A stretch of 64,000 nt of DNA from Neisseria dentiae (GCF_014055005.1 NZ_CP059570.1:1922001-1986000), one strand, 5' to 3'; positions 17,106-25,580 are shown, counted from the first letter of the stretch. Translations and numbers: made by a program. The notes: a model not told the origin generated them from the sequence alone.

Positions 17106-18755
17106 ATGATGATTCCAACGCTACTGGCCATGCGCGACTTTGCGCGTATGCGCGAGATTATCGCCATTTTAACCAAATACGGCCTGGGCGAATTTGTGCA
17201 GCGCATCAAGCTGTCATACCAGCACAGCACCGATGCCGAACCCGCGCCCGAAAGCCGCTATATGAGCACGCCGCGCCGCTTCCGCATGGCGTTTGAAGAG
17301 TTAGGCCCCACATTCGTGAAGCTCGGCCAAGTGCTTTCCACCCGCGTTGATATTTTCAGCGCCGAGTGGATAGAAGAATTCGAGCGGCTGCAAAGCAACG
17401 TGGCGCCGATACCCAGCGCCGACATCCGCGCCTTAATCGCCTCCCACCTCGGGCAGCCGGTGGAAAACGTGTTCAAACACATCGACCCCAAGCCCATAGG
17501 CAGCGCCTCGATTGCGCAAGTGCACCGCGCCGAGCTTGCCGGCGGCCAAACCGTGGCGGTGAAAATCAAACGCCCCGACATCGAGCCGACCATACAGGCC
17601 GACCTGCGCATTCTAACCCATCTGGCCAACCTGATCGAATCAGAAATCCCCGAAACCCGCCGCTACCAACCCGTGCAGATGGTGCAGTATTTCGCCAGAA
17701 GCCTTGCCAAAGAAACCGATTTATCGGTGGAGCTGCGCTATATGCAGCGGTTTGAAACCACCTTTGCCGGACACGGCTTTATCCATATCCCCAAAGTTTA
17801 CCAAGAATATTCCAACCGCCACATCCTTGTGCAGGAATACATCAGCGACACCCTGCTCAAAGACATGCCGTCTGAAAGCCTCGACGCCGCCACCCGCCGC
17901 ACTCTGGCCGGCCGCATCACCGACACCCTGTTCACCATGATTCTGAAACAGGGCTTTTTCCACGCCGACCCCCACCCCGGCAACATCTTCCTCAACAGCG
18001 AAGGCCGCATCACCTTGATCGATTTCGGCCTTGTCGGCCACCTCAGCAACACCCGCCGCCGCGAAATCATCGAACTGATTACCGCCCTTGGCCGCCACGA
18101 CCAATTCAGCATGCAATATGTGCTGATTAACTGGGCGCAGGGCGAATTGCCCGACGAAAACCTGCTCGGCGCCGACGTGCTCGAAATGCTGCTCAACTAC
18201 GAACACACCCCCATACGCGACCTGCGCATCAGCCAAGTGATTAACGACATCACCCAAATCATGCGCCGCCACGGCCTCACCCTGCCGGGCGACCTCGTGA
18301 TGCTGTTCAAAACCCTGATTACCCTCGAAGGCGTGGTGAAACGGCTCGACGGCAGCACCGAACTTTTAGAGCAGGCCAAACCCATCGTGGCCGAAGTGTA
18401 TGCCGAACGCGCATCGCCCGAACACATTTTGCGCAAAAGCAAAATGCACGCCCAAACCATCGTGCAGGCGCTCGACGAATTGCCGCAAAACCTCTTCCGC
18501 TTAAGCCGCCGCCTGCAAAAAGGCCAAGTCGGCCTCAACATCGACTTCAAACACTTCGACCACTTCAGCCACCAACTCGACCGCGCCACCAACCGCCTCA
18601 CCATGGGCATCGTAACCGCCGCCCTCATCATCGGCTCGTCGATCGTGATGAGCATAGAAACCGGCCCCAAATTCATCGGCTTTCTCGGCTACCTGCTCGC
18701 CTTTGCCAACAGCGTGTGGATTATCTGGTCGATTTGGCGCTCGGGAAAACATTGA
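17106..18755 (+). CDS. ubiB: ABC1/UbiB-family protein kinase-like ubiquinone biosynthesis factor
   Basis: 549 residues, near the length of E. coli UbiB (546). The diagnostic motifs are present: KxGQ (FVKLGQVLSTR), the lysine of VAVKIKRP, the catalytic loop HADPHPGNIF and the metal-binding DFGLVGHL. Two hydrophobic helices close the C-terminus. UbiB supports aerobic ubiquinone synthesis, probably through ATPase activity at the membrane. The first of two adjacent ATGs is used; neither has a strong ribosome binding site. Confidence 0.9.
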   Translation: MMIPTLLAMRDFARMREIIAILTKYGLGEFVQRIKLSYQHSTDAEPAPESRYMSTPRRFRMAFEELGPTFVKLGQVLSTRVDIFSAEWIEEFERLQSNVAPIPSADIRALIASHLGQPVENVFKHIDPKPIGSASIAQVHRAELAGGQTVAVKIKRPDIEPTIQADLRILTHLANLIESEIPETRRYQPVQMVQYFARSLAKETDLSVELRYMQRFETTFAGHGFIHIPKVYQEYSNRHILVQEYISDTLLKDMPSESLDAATRRTLAGRITDTLFTMILKQGFFHADPHPGNIFLNSEGRITLIDFGLVGHLSNTRRREIIELITALGRHDQFSMQYVLINWAQGELPDENLLGADVLEMLLNYEHTPIRDLRISQVINDITQIMRRHGLTLPGDLVMLFKTLITLEGVVKRLDGSTELLEQAKPIVAEVYAERASPEHILRKSKMHAQTIVQALDELPQNLFRLSRRLQKGQVGLNIDFKHFDHFSHQLDRATNRLTMGIVTAALIIGSSIVMSIETGPKFIGFLGYLLAFANSVWIIWSIWRSGKH

Positions 18756-19264
18756 TAAAAAGCGGCTTGTATGCACCGCTTTGGCTGTCTGAAAATATTT
18801 TCGGAAAGGTGGTTTGGGTTACCAAACCCGACACCTTGCAATAATAAAACGGGTTTATGTTGGGTTTTCAACCCAATCTACGGCTCTCAAAACAAGCTTT
18901 TGGTAGGTCGGGCATTTATGCCCGACACAATCCGCGCCCAAACAAAAGTCGGGCATAAATGCCCGACCTACGGCTACTCTCAAAACAAGCTGAGACCTTT
19001 GCAAAATTCAACACCACCTGAAAAACCTGATTTCCGTCATTCCCGCGTAGGCGGGAATCCAGACGCTTGACATTCAAGTATTTGTTTAATCAATAATTCA
19101 ATACTTCCATCTGGATTCCCGCCTACGCGGGAATGACGATAACTGGATGTTTCAGACGGCCTCAAAGAATTTTGCAAAGGTCTCAAGCTTTTGGTAGGTC
19201 GGACATTTATGCCCGACACAATCCGCGCCCAAGTAAAAGTCGGGCATAAATGCCCGACCTACGG
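18756..19264. repeat. Repeat-filled gap between ubiB and the pilins
   Basis: No gene is seen. In order: an inverted repeat around 18815-18885 (GGGTTACCAAACCCGACACC ... GGGTTTATGTTGGGTTTTCAACCC), whose relative is at 20722-20785; a palindromic unit at about 18902-18976 (TAGGTCGGGCATTTATGCCC ... GGGCATAAATGCCCGACCTA); the element at 18992-19184; then a second copy of the palindromic unit at about 19193-19264. Confidence 0.7.
18992..19184. repeat. GAGACC...GGTCTC element with dRS3 pair and 5-bp target duplication
   Basis: Intact ends GAGACCTTTGCAAAATTC / GAATTTTGCAAAGGTCTC, two inverted dRS3 copies and an inverted DUS inside. AAGCT flanks it directly on both sides (18987-18991 and 19185-19189), which reads as a 5-bp target duplication. 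Confidence 0.78.
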
Positions 19265-19732
19265 CTACTCTAACGTTAAGAGCGGATTATTACATACGGC
19301 AGGCACCAAATCTGCATGCAAGTCGGTTCCGCATTCCCATATGCCCGTGTTCATAGAATAGCGCACGGTAATTTTTTTATTTTGTATATTGTCGTTCACA
19401 CCCGCAGATTTAAACGTTGCCGTAAGCAGGCAGCGTTTATTGGTAGTATCCGAGGAAACCCCGATACCTTCCACATATTTCCCTTCGGTAACCTCACCCG
19501 TAAACCATGCGGCCGTATTAACGCATTGCTCAATGCTGCCGGTAGATACCGATTCCACCAAAGGGGTTTTCAAGCCCTTGAGCAACGACATTCCCTCGGC
19601 CACTTGCGCTTTACCCGTATAGTTGGTGTACATGGGTAAAGCCAGAGCAGCCAAAATACCGACAATGGCCACAACCGTCATCAATTCAATAAGCGTAAAC
19701 CCGCTTTGTGCCGTTTTTTTATAGTAATTCAT
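19265..19732 (-). CDS. Type IV pilin, second gene of a tandem pair
   Basis: 155 residues with a class III leader cut at SG|FTLIELMTVVAIVGILAA, so the mature protein starts with Phe and keeps Glu5. The C-terminal half has four Cys residues, two of which (WECG ... VCNN) could close a D-loop. It is homologous to the neighbouring pilin at 19804 but clearly diverged. ATG 19732 gives the short leader MNYYKKTAQSG. A terminator lies between the two genes, so expression may be weaker than, or independent of, the first. Confidence 0.9.
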   Translation of the reverse strand: MNYYKKTAQSGFTLIELMTVVAIVGILAALALPMYTNYTGKAQVAEGMSLLKGLKTPLVESVSTGSIEQCVNTAAWFTGEVTEGKYVEGIGVSSDTTNKRCLLTATFKSAGVNDNIQNKKITVRYSMNTGIWECGTDLHADLVPAVCNNPLLTLE

Positions 19733-19749
19733 TTGCCCCCCGTTTTTAA

Positions 19750-19773
19750 GAAAAAGCCCGCTTACGCGGGCTT
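19750..19773 (-). terminator. Terminator between the two pilin genes
   Basis: AAGCCCGC pairs with GCGGGCTT around a 4-base loop, and the minus strand then reads TTTTT. It is about 30 bases past the first pilin stop and before the second pilin start. Confidence 0.8.
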
Positions 19774-19803
19774 CAGCATGATTATGTTTGGATTTAAGGA
19801 TTA

Positions 19804-20262
19804 TTAGCTTTTCGGTTGGCAAGCGGCCGGAGCTACGTTTTTATCCAAGTTGGTATTGCAATCCCATGCGCCGGTTGCGGGCGTGAAAGTCATGGTAATA
19901 GTTTTACCTGCAACCTTATCATTAACACCTTCTGTAGCTGCCTTGAATGTGGCAACCACTTCACAAGTGCTATCTTTTGTAGTGGCCGTAATACCACTTA
20001 CATACTTACCCTGTTTAACAGCACCCTCATACCATGCAGGTTTAGGAGTTGCGGATGAATTACAAGCATTAGTCAAGCTGCTTGAAGCAACTGCTTCAAT
20101 CAGCGGTGTTTTCATGCCGCCAATCAAATCATAACCTTCGGTGGCTTGTGCGCGGGCGGTGTAATCACCATACATCGGCAACGCAATCGCAGCCAGAATA
20201 CCGATAATCGCCACAACGATCATCAACTCGATCAGGGTAAAACCTTTTTGAATAGCTTTCAT
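19804..20262 (-). CDS. Type IV pilin, PilE-like major pilin candidate
   Basis: 152 residues. Six-residue leader ending in Gly, then FTLIELMIVVAIIGILAAIALPMY, the classic N-methylated helix with Glu5. Four Cys residues; the last pair (WDCN ... AACQPKS) fits a C-terminal disulfide loop. CTGGAG lies shortly before the ATG. The short leader and conserved core make it the better candidate for the major pilin. No silent pilS cassettes are visible in the window. Confidence 0.92.
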   Translation of the reverse strand: MKAIQKGFTLIELMIVVAIIGILAAIALPMYGDYTARAQATEGYDLIGGMKTPLIEAVASSSLTNACNSSATPKPAWYEGAVKQGKYVSGITATTKDSTCEVVATFKAATEGVNDKVAGKTITMTFTPATGAWDCNTNLDKNVAPAACQPKS

Positions 20263-20895
20263 GTTTAAAACTCCAGTTAAAAATTTAAAAGTGAATAAAG
20301 TTATTTAATAGTTATAAAAACCGTAATGTGCTTGGCACGTTTTGTACTGCTTGTTACTACAACCAAAAGAAGAAGGAATTTACAGCTTGCCGCTTGGGTT
20401 TTGCTTTCTGCCTGGGCTTCGGCTTGGCCTGCTGCGGTTGCAAGGTATCAAGCAAAGGCCGTGCCACCATGAAAAATTTCGGTTCGATTTTTTATATTTT
20501 ATTGATTTTATGATATTTTAATTTTATGACTTTGTTTTGTTAATGCTAAAGCAATTATTCCAACAAATTGTTAACTTAACTTAACATGACGATTTTCGGC
20601 AGCAGGGTGCCGTATTTGCGAACATGAGGGTTATTTTTTTGTCATGCACCGTTTTTTGTCAGTTGGCCGGCATAAAAAGGAAAAGGCCGTCTGAAATATT
20701 TCAGACGGCCTGAAGGCGGTAGGTTGGGTTGCCAAACCCAACACCTTAAAGCAATAAAACGGGTTATGTTGGGTTTTCAACCCAACCTACCACTACTATG
20801 CAGTCCCCTCCCCCTGCGGGGGAGGGTTAGGGAGAGGGCGGCAAGCCGCGAGGCTTGCTGAATTTATTTAGGCCGTCTGAATATTCAGACGGCCT
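20263..20895. other. Gene-free AT-rich gap upstream of the pilins with hairpin repeats
   Basis: 20263-20650 is AT-rich and should hold the pilin promoter; I see no convincing gene. Then come a DUS pair (about 20684-20712), the inverted repeat GTAGGTTGGGTTGCCAAACC ... GGTTTTCAACCCAACCTAC (about 20719-20790), a CCCTCCCCCTGCGGGGGAGGG hairpin (about 20806-20830) and another DUS pair (about 20871-20895). Confidence 0.6.
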
Positions 20896-21091
20896 GAGAC
20901 CTTTGCAAAATTCAAATTGCTATCTAAAAAATCTGAACTCCGTCATTCCCGCGTAGGCGGGAATCCAGACGCTTGGCATCTAAGTATTTGTTTAATCAAT
21001 GCTTCAATATTTCCATCTGGATTCCCGCCTACGCGGGAATGACGGAATCTAAGCATTTCAGACGGCCTTAAGGTATTTTTGCAAAGGTCTC
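20896..21091. repeat. GAGACC...GGTCTC element with dRS3 pair; unfilled twin of the 32639 copy
   Basis: Ends GAGACCTTTGCAAAA / TTTTTGCAAAGGTCTC; inside, two inverted dRS3 copies and an inverted DUS. GGCCT flanks it on both sides (20891-20895, 21092-21096). It appears base-for-base the same as the copy at 32639-32949 except that it lacks the 117-bp IS630-type insert found there. Confidence 0.82.
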
Positions 21092-21117
21092 GGCCTTTTT
21101 ATCGGAAAACAATCCAA

Positions 21118-21759
21118 TCATGCCACGCCGTAGCGTTCGCGGTAGGCGCGCACGGGTTCGAGATAACGGCCGAATTCGGCGTGGTTTTCGAGCAGCGAAA
21201 GCAGGTCGCGCAGGTTGGCGATGGCCACCACGGGCAGGCCGTATTGTTGTTCCACTTCCTGCACGGCTGATTTTTCGCCCGTGCCTTTTTCCATGCGGTC
21301 GAGTGCGATGGCAACGGCGGCGGGGGCGGCGCCTTCGGCTTCGATCAGTTTCACCGATTCGCGCACGGAGGTGCCGGCGGAAATCACGTCGTCGATAATC
21401 AGCACGCGGCCTTTGAGCGGTGCGCCCACCAGCACGCCGCCTTCGCCGTGGTCTTTGGCTTCTTTGCGGTTGTAGGCAAACGGCACGTTGATGCCTTTTT
21501 CGGCCAGCATCATGGCTGTGGCGGCGGCGAGAATGATGCCTTTATAAGCGGGGCCGAACAGCATATCGAACTGGATTTTGCTTTCGATAATGGCTTGGGC
21601 GTAGAAACGCGCCAGCGCAAGGGTGGAGGCGCCGTCGTTAAACAGCCCGGCGTTGAAAAAATAAGGCGATTGGCGGCCGGCTTTGGTGGTGAATTCGCCG
21701 AACTTCAATACGTTTTGCTCGAGCGCGAATTTTAAGAAATCTTGGCGGAAATCAGACAT
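21118..21759 (-). CDS. pyrE: Orotate phosphoribosyltransferase
   Basis: 213 residues. It makes orotidine 5'-phosphate from orotate and PRPP in pyrimidine synthesis, in the cytoplasm. The PRPP-binding motif VLIIDDVISAGTSVRESV is intact, as are the N-terminal SPYFFNAG and the AYNRKEAKDHGEGG loop. The gene is divergent from xth with a gap of about 140 bases. Confidence 0.96.
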   Translation of the reverse strand: MSDFRQDFLKFALEQNVLKFGEFTTKAGRQSPYFFNAGLFNDGASTLALARFYAQAIIESKIQFDMLFGPAYKGIILAAATAMMLAEKGINVPFAYNRKEAKDHGEGGVLVGAPLKGRVLIIDDVISAGTSVRESVKLIEAEGAAPAAVAIALDRMEKGTGEKSAVQEVEQQYGLPVVAIANLRDLLSLLENHAEFGRYLEPVRAYRERYGVA

Positions 21760-21898
21760 TTAAAGGCTTTCTTGAATCGGGTTGGAAATTGCGCCGATTA
21801 TAGCAAACCTGCGGCGGCGGCAAACGGGCTTTCTGCGGAATAACGGTATTTCGGGTAAAATGCGCGCTTCTGTTATTCTCACTTGATCACACATTTTT

Positions 21899-22711
21899 AT
21901 GCTGAAAATTATTTCCGCCAATGTAAACGGCATCCGCTCTGCTTATAAAAAGGGTTTTTACGAATATATCGCCGCATCGGGCGCGGATATTGTGTGCGTG
22001 CAGGAATTGAAAGCGCAAGAGCCTGATTTGTCGGAAGATATGAAAAACCCGCACGGTATGTACGGCGTGTGGCATTGCGCCGAAAAGCGCGGTTACAGCG
22101 GCGTGGCGGTATATAGCAGGCAGCGCCCCGACAATGTTCAGATCGGTATGGGCATCGAGGAATTCGACCGCGAAGGCCGTTTCGTGCGCGCCGATTTTGG
22201 CAACCTGAGCGTGATTTCGCTCTATCTGCCTTCGGGCACCAGCGCGCCGGAGCGGCAGGAGCTGAAATACCGCTTTCTCGATGCTTTCTACCCCATGCTG
22301 GCGGAGATGAAAGCGGCGGGGCGCGATATTGTGGTGTGCGGCGACTGGAACATCGCCCACCAAAACATCGACCTGAAAAACTGGAAAGGCAACCAGAAAA
22401 ATTCGGGCTTTCTGCCCGAAGAGCGGGCATGGATAGGCAAGGTTATCAATGATTTGGGCTGGACGGATATGTGGCGCACGCTCTACCCCGAAGAGCCGGG
22501 CTACACTTGGTGGAGCAACCGCGGCCAAGCCTATGCCAACAACGTGGGGTGGCGCATCGACTACCATATGGTTACGCCCGGTCTGGCCGCCAAAGCCGTT
22601 CGCGCCCATGTTTATAAAGATGAAAAATTTTCCGACCACGCGCCGTTGGTGGTGGAATATGACTACACGCCCTTGTATGAAAACAATGCTGTTGGCGCGG
22701 GTTTGGCTTAA
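21899..22711 (+). CDS. Exodeoxyribonuclease III / AP endonuclease family protein
   Basis: 270 residues of the Xth/APE1 family for base-excision repair. Visible active-site elements are NVNGIR, VQELKAQ (metal-binding Glu), GDWNIAHQNID (Asp-Asn pair) and the C-terminal SDHAPLV. Neisseria has two such paralogues, an AP endonuclease and a 3'-phosphatase-like enzyme, told apart mainly by one residue (Gly versus His) near position 167. This protein has Gly at about 170 in NSGFLPEE, which would favour the AP endonuclease type; this rests on recalled numbering. The start has no strong ribosome binding site. Confidence 0.88.
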   Translation: MLKIISANVNGIRSAYKKGFYEYIAASGADIVCVQELKAQEPDLSEDMKNPHGMYGVWHCAEKRGYSGVAVYSRQRPDNVQIGMGIEEFDREGRFVRADFGNLSVISLYLPSGTSAPERQELKYRFLDAFYPMLAEMKAAGRDIVVCGDWNIAHQNIDLKNWKGNQKNSGFLPEERAWIGKVINDLGWTDMWRTLYPEEPGYTWWSNRGQAYANNVGWRIDYHMVTPGLAAKAVRAHVYKDEKFSDHAPLVVEYDYTPLYENNAVGAGLA

Positions 22712-22747
22712 AGCCCGAACCCGCCCGATTCGCAAGATTAAGAGGCC

Positions 22748-22913
22748 GAGACCTTTGCAAAATTCTTTTCGATACCTTAAAACACTTTCGTCATGCTCGG
22801 GCTTGACCCGGGCATCTTTTTGTTTTAGAAGAAAAGGAGATACTCGGGTCAAGCCCGAGTATGACGAAATATAAATAAATTCAGGACTAAAACGACTTTT
22901 TTGCAAAGGTCTC
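22748..22913. repeat. GAGACC...GGTCTC element with CGTCATGCTCGGG hairpin, inserted at a DUS
   Basis: Ends GAGACCTTTGCAAAATTC / TTTTTTGCAAAGGTCTC. The interior is the CGTCATGCTCGGGCTTGACC ... GGTCAAGCCCGAGTATGACG hairpin instead of a dRS3 pair. AGGCC flanks both sides, and on the right it runs on into AGGCCGTCTGAA, so the insertion seems to have hit the first bases of a DUS. Confidence 0.78.
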
Positions 22914-22951
22914 AGGCCGTCTGAAAGCCCGTTAAAACAAAGGAGCAAGCC

Positions 22952-23608
22952 ATGAACAAACCTTTTGCCGCCCTGCTGCTCGTTGCCGCCGCCCTGCCCG
23001 TTTGCGCGCAAACCTACCGCAGCCAAAATCCTTATACTTCGGGTGAGCTAACCCTTAACCGCTCCCGCTTCGAAGCCTCTGCCGTGGGCGCGAGCGGCAA
23101 CCTCTGCCAGATTTCGGGCCGCGTCCGCCAACATATCTGGCGCGACGGCAACGGCTGCGAAGTGCATTTCAAAACGGCCAAAAACAGCATCACCTTGAGC
23201 GTTCCCGACCACGCCCGCGAAGCCTGCTCCGCCTATTGCGGCCACAACGCCTCTTTCGAGCGAACCTACCGCAAACTCCCCACCGCCTGCACCGAACAGG
23301 CCGCCGCACAAACCGAGCGCCGCTTTCAGACGGCCTACCGCGGCAAACGATACGGCGATGCCGTTAAAATCAAACAGCAATATCTGAACCGCTGCGACAG
23401 CTTCCTGCACATCACCGAGCAGATGCGCGCGCGCAACGATTTGGCCGTGAGCCACAAAAACGCCGGCAACCCTGAGGCCTGCCGCCGCACGCTGCAACCT
23501 TTGGCCGAACATATGGCCGGCGGTTTCACCGCGCCGCCTGTCTATCGTGAAAGCTACGAACGCGAGCTGCAACATGCCCGCTTCAACCTGAAAGCCTGCG
23601 GCGGGTAA
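22952..23608 (+). CDS. Secreted cysteine-rich protein of unknown function
   Basis: 218 residues. A signal peptide (MNKPFAALLLVAAALPVCAQ) predicts periplasmic export. The mature part has eight Cys residues, compatible with four disulfides: an N-terminal half of about 100 residues (GNLCQISGRV..., CSAYCGHNASFERTYRK) and a helical, TPR-like C-terminal half (QYLNRCDSFLHITEQMRARN). I do not recognise a named family. AGGAG precedes the ATG. The next gene starts 3 bases after its stop, so the two are very likely co-expressed. Confidence 0.78.
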   Translation: MNKPFAALLLVAAALPVCAQTYRSQNPYTSGELTLNRSRFEASAVGASGNLCQISGRVRQHIWRDGNGCEVHFKTAKNSITLSVPDHAREACSAYCGHNASFERTYRKLPTACTEQAAAQTERRFQTAYRGKRYGDAVKIKQQYLNRCDSFLHITEQMRARNDLAVSHKNAGNPEACRRTLQPLAEHMAGGFTAPPVYRESYERELQHARFNLKACGG

Positions 23609-23611
23609 GCC

Positions 23612-24145
23612 ATGCAAAGCCAAGAACTCGAAGACTTAACCCTGCTGCTGATACGCGATGCCGACGAGGCCGAAATGTGGATAGACCGCTGGGCGGTGAG
23701 CTACCCCACCGTGCGCACGGCGGCGGTTTCGCGTGGCCAACCTATCACCGAATGGCAGCGGATTGTCGGCGCGGCGGTGGCCGGCATCCACAGCCGCAAC
23801 ATCGCCGCCGTCGCCCACGGCGCAGGCGTTTCGGGCTGGCTGGCATGGCTTTATCTGGCCGATGTGAATATGCAGAAACGGGTGCGGAACATGATATTGG
23901 TGTCGCCCCGCCAAGATGCGCTGCCCGATGATGCGGTGCACACCCTGCAACGGGTGCGCTGCCATTGCCCGGGCGCGCTGGTTATCGGCACCGGCGATCC
24001 CGAATGCCCGCAGGAATGGGCGCAACGGCAGGCGCAGCTTTGGGGCGCACGCCTGCTGACCGCCCCGCAAACAGGCCGTCTGAACGGCCATCTGCACGGC
24101 TGGCAATGGGGGATGAAGCTGTTGCAGGAAATGTTGCTGAAGTAA
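23612..24145 (+). CDS. RBBP9/YdeN-type alpha/beta-hydrolase lacking the catalytic serine
   Basis: 177 residues resembling the small RBBP9/YdeN serine-hydrolase family. It has an N-terminal strand (LTLLLIRD), the nucleophile-elbow region AVAHGAGVSGWLAWLY, the acid region VIGTGDPECP and a C-terminal GHLHGWQWG for the histidine. The elbow reads H-G-A-G where active members have H-S-x-G, so the nucleophile Ser is Gly and the protein is probably not an esterase. No signal peptide. The start lies 3 bases after the preceding gene. Confidence 0.72.
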   Translation: MQSQELEDLTLLLIRDADEAEMWIDRWAVSYPTVRTAAVSRGQPITEWQRIVGAAVAGIHSRNIAAVAHGAGVSGWLAWLYLADVNMQKRVRNMILVSPRQDALPDDAVHTLQRVRCHCPGALVIGTGDPECPQEWAQRQAQLWGARLLTAPQTGRLNGHLHGWQWGMKLLQEMLLK

Positions 24146-24429
24146 AAGGGTGTTTGGCATAAACGGCAGGTCGGGGCTTTTCGAAGCTCATCGAGGCCGT
24201 CTGAAATACCCAACCGTCGTCATACCCGGGCTTGACCCGGGTATCTTTTTGTCTAAACAGAAATGGAGATACTCTGGTCAAGCCTGGAGATACTCTGGTC
24301 AAGCCCGGGTATGACTCAAGTGTTTTAAGGTGCCTAAAAGAATTTTGCAAAAGTTTCAGGACGTCTGAAAATATTTTTTCAGACGGCCTGATTATTTGCC
24401 GTTCGCTATTTAGGCGGAAGGCGCGGTTA
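24146..24429. repeat. Gap with CGTCATAC hairpin repeat and DUS
   Basis: No gene is seen. CGTCATACCCGGGCTTGACC at about 24217 pairs with GGTCAAGCCCGGGTATGAC at about 24295. The right arm contains a short tandem duplication of GGAGATACTCTGGTCAAGCC. An IS1106-like right end relic (GAATTTTGCAAAAGTTTC) and an inverted DUS follow. Confidence 0.6.
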
Positions 24430-25563
24430 TCAGCGCAATTCGGTATGCAGGCGGCTCAACCATGCCGAAGCGTCGCTGCCCTGATAGGCGCTGCCGTCGC
24501 GGTTAAGCAGGCGGATGCGTGCGCCGTTGTTTACCGGCTCCACATACACAATCAGCTCGGGGCGGGCTGCGGCCGTAGCGGTAGTGTCGGTTTTGCCTTT
24601 GCCGAACAGGCGTTTGAAGAAACCGGGCTTTTTAGTGGAAACGGCCGCGCCTTCCTGCGGGGCGGGTTGCACCAAGAAAGCGTGGCGTTCGGCATTTTGG
24701 CCGAGCACGGTCAGGCCGATGCGGTCGAGCGCCAGCGCGGTGCGGCGCCAGTTGCGGTTGTAATCGCCGCTCACCAGAATGGCATTGCCGCTGATAGAGG
24801 CCAAATCGCCGCCGCTGCGCGCTGCGGGGGCAACGCTGTTGCCCAAGGCGTTTTCGGCCTGTTGGGCATCTACGCCCAAATATTGCATAAAGCGGGCGAG
24901 GAACGCGGCTTCAAGGTTGGGGTCGTTGGGGCGGGGCTGCCACATGGTGGTGTCTTTGTTTTTATCGCCATACACTTCCTGCATACCTTTGTGGGCGAAG
25001 AAAACGTCGGTGGTGCCGTTGCGGCCGCGCTCTACGCGGATAATGAATTTATCGCGCTCGCTGGTGGAATAAATGCCGCCCAGGCCCACTTTTTCAAACA
25101 GGCGGCGCAGGCCGTCGCCGGCGATTTTGGCGCGGTTTTCTGCCCATTCGGTTTCCATTTGGCCGATGGCAGGCTCTTCCGATTTGATTTCAAAACCGTT
25201 TTCCTGCCAGAACACTTTCAGCAGCGGCCAGATTTCGGCGGGCTGTTTGCCCTCCACCACCAGCCAGCGCTGGCTGCCGTCGCGCTCGAGGCGCACGCCT
25301 TTCACGCCTTGCAGCACGGCTTGGTTGGCAGGCTGCTGTGCGCCGTTGCGGCGTGCCATATCGCTGGCGCGAACCGCGCCCGAGCCGGCGGGAATCTGAT
25401 ACATATTGCCTTGGTCGGGATTGGTCAAATCGGGCGGAACTTCAAGGTTCACCACTTTGCGGTTTTGGGTTTGGTAGTCGAGCTTGGGCTGTTCTTTGCT
25501 GCCCGAGCAGGCGGCAAGGCCGGCAAGGGCGATAAGGGATACTGCCGTTTTGATGCGGTTCAT
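24430..25563 (-). CDS. bamC: Outer-membrane assembly lipoprotein BamC
   Basis: 377 residues. Lipoprotein signal with lipobox LAAC, then the disordered segment with DYQTQNRK...LEVPPDLTNP that wraps BamD, and two helix-grip domains. BamC is an accessory subunit of the BAM complex that inserts beta-barrel proteins. It follows dapA by 17 bases on the same strand, the same dapA-bamC order as in E. coli, which supports the assignment. Confidence 0.9.
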   Translation of the reverse strand: MNRIKTAVSLIALAGLAACSGSKEQPKLDYQTQNRKVVNLEVPPDLTNPDQGNMYQIPAGSGAVRASDMARRNGAQQPANQAVLQGVKGVRLERDGSQRWLVVEGKQPAEIWPLLKVFWQENGFEIKSEEPAIGQMETEWAENRAKIAGDGLRRLFEKVGLGGIYSTSERDKFIIRVERGRNGTTDVFFAHKGMQEVYGDKNKDTTMWQPRPNDPNLEAAFLARFMQYLGVDAQQAENALGNSVAPAARSGGDLASISGNAILVSGDYNRNWRRTALALDRIGLTVLGQNAERHAFLVQPAPQEGAAVSTKKPGFFKRLFGKGKTDTTATAAARPELIVYVEPVNNGARIRLLNRDGSAYQGSDASAWLSRLHTELR

Positions 25564-25580
25564 TAGCGGGATTCCTCCGG

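Noticed and set aside
20333..20350. TGGCAC as a sigma-54 promoter for the pilins
   Set aside because: It points away from the pilin genes and the second half (TTGCW) is missing at the right spacing.
20328..20513. 61-residue frame upstream of the pilins
   Set aside because: No ribosome binding site, low-complexity Cys/Leu-rich translation, and it overlaps the region expected to hold the pilin promoter.
15770..21091. Regularly repeated ATTCCCGCG..CGCGGGAAT units as a possible CRISPR array
   Set aside because: The repeats are inverted pairs, not direct repeats with uniform spacers; they are neisserial dRS3 units in scattered elements, and no cas genes are present.
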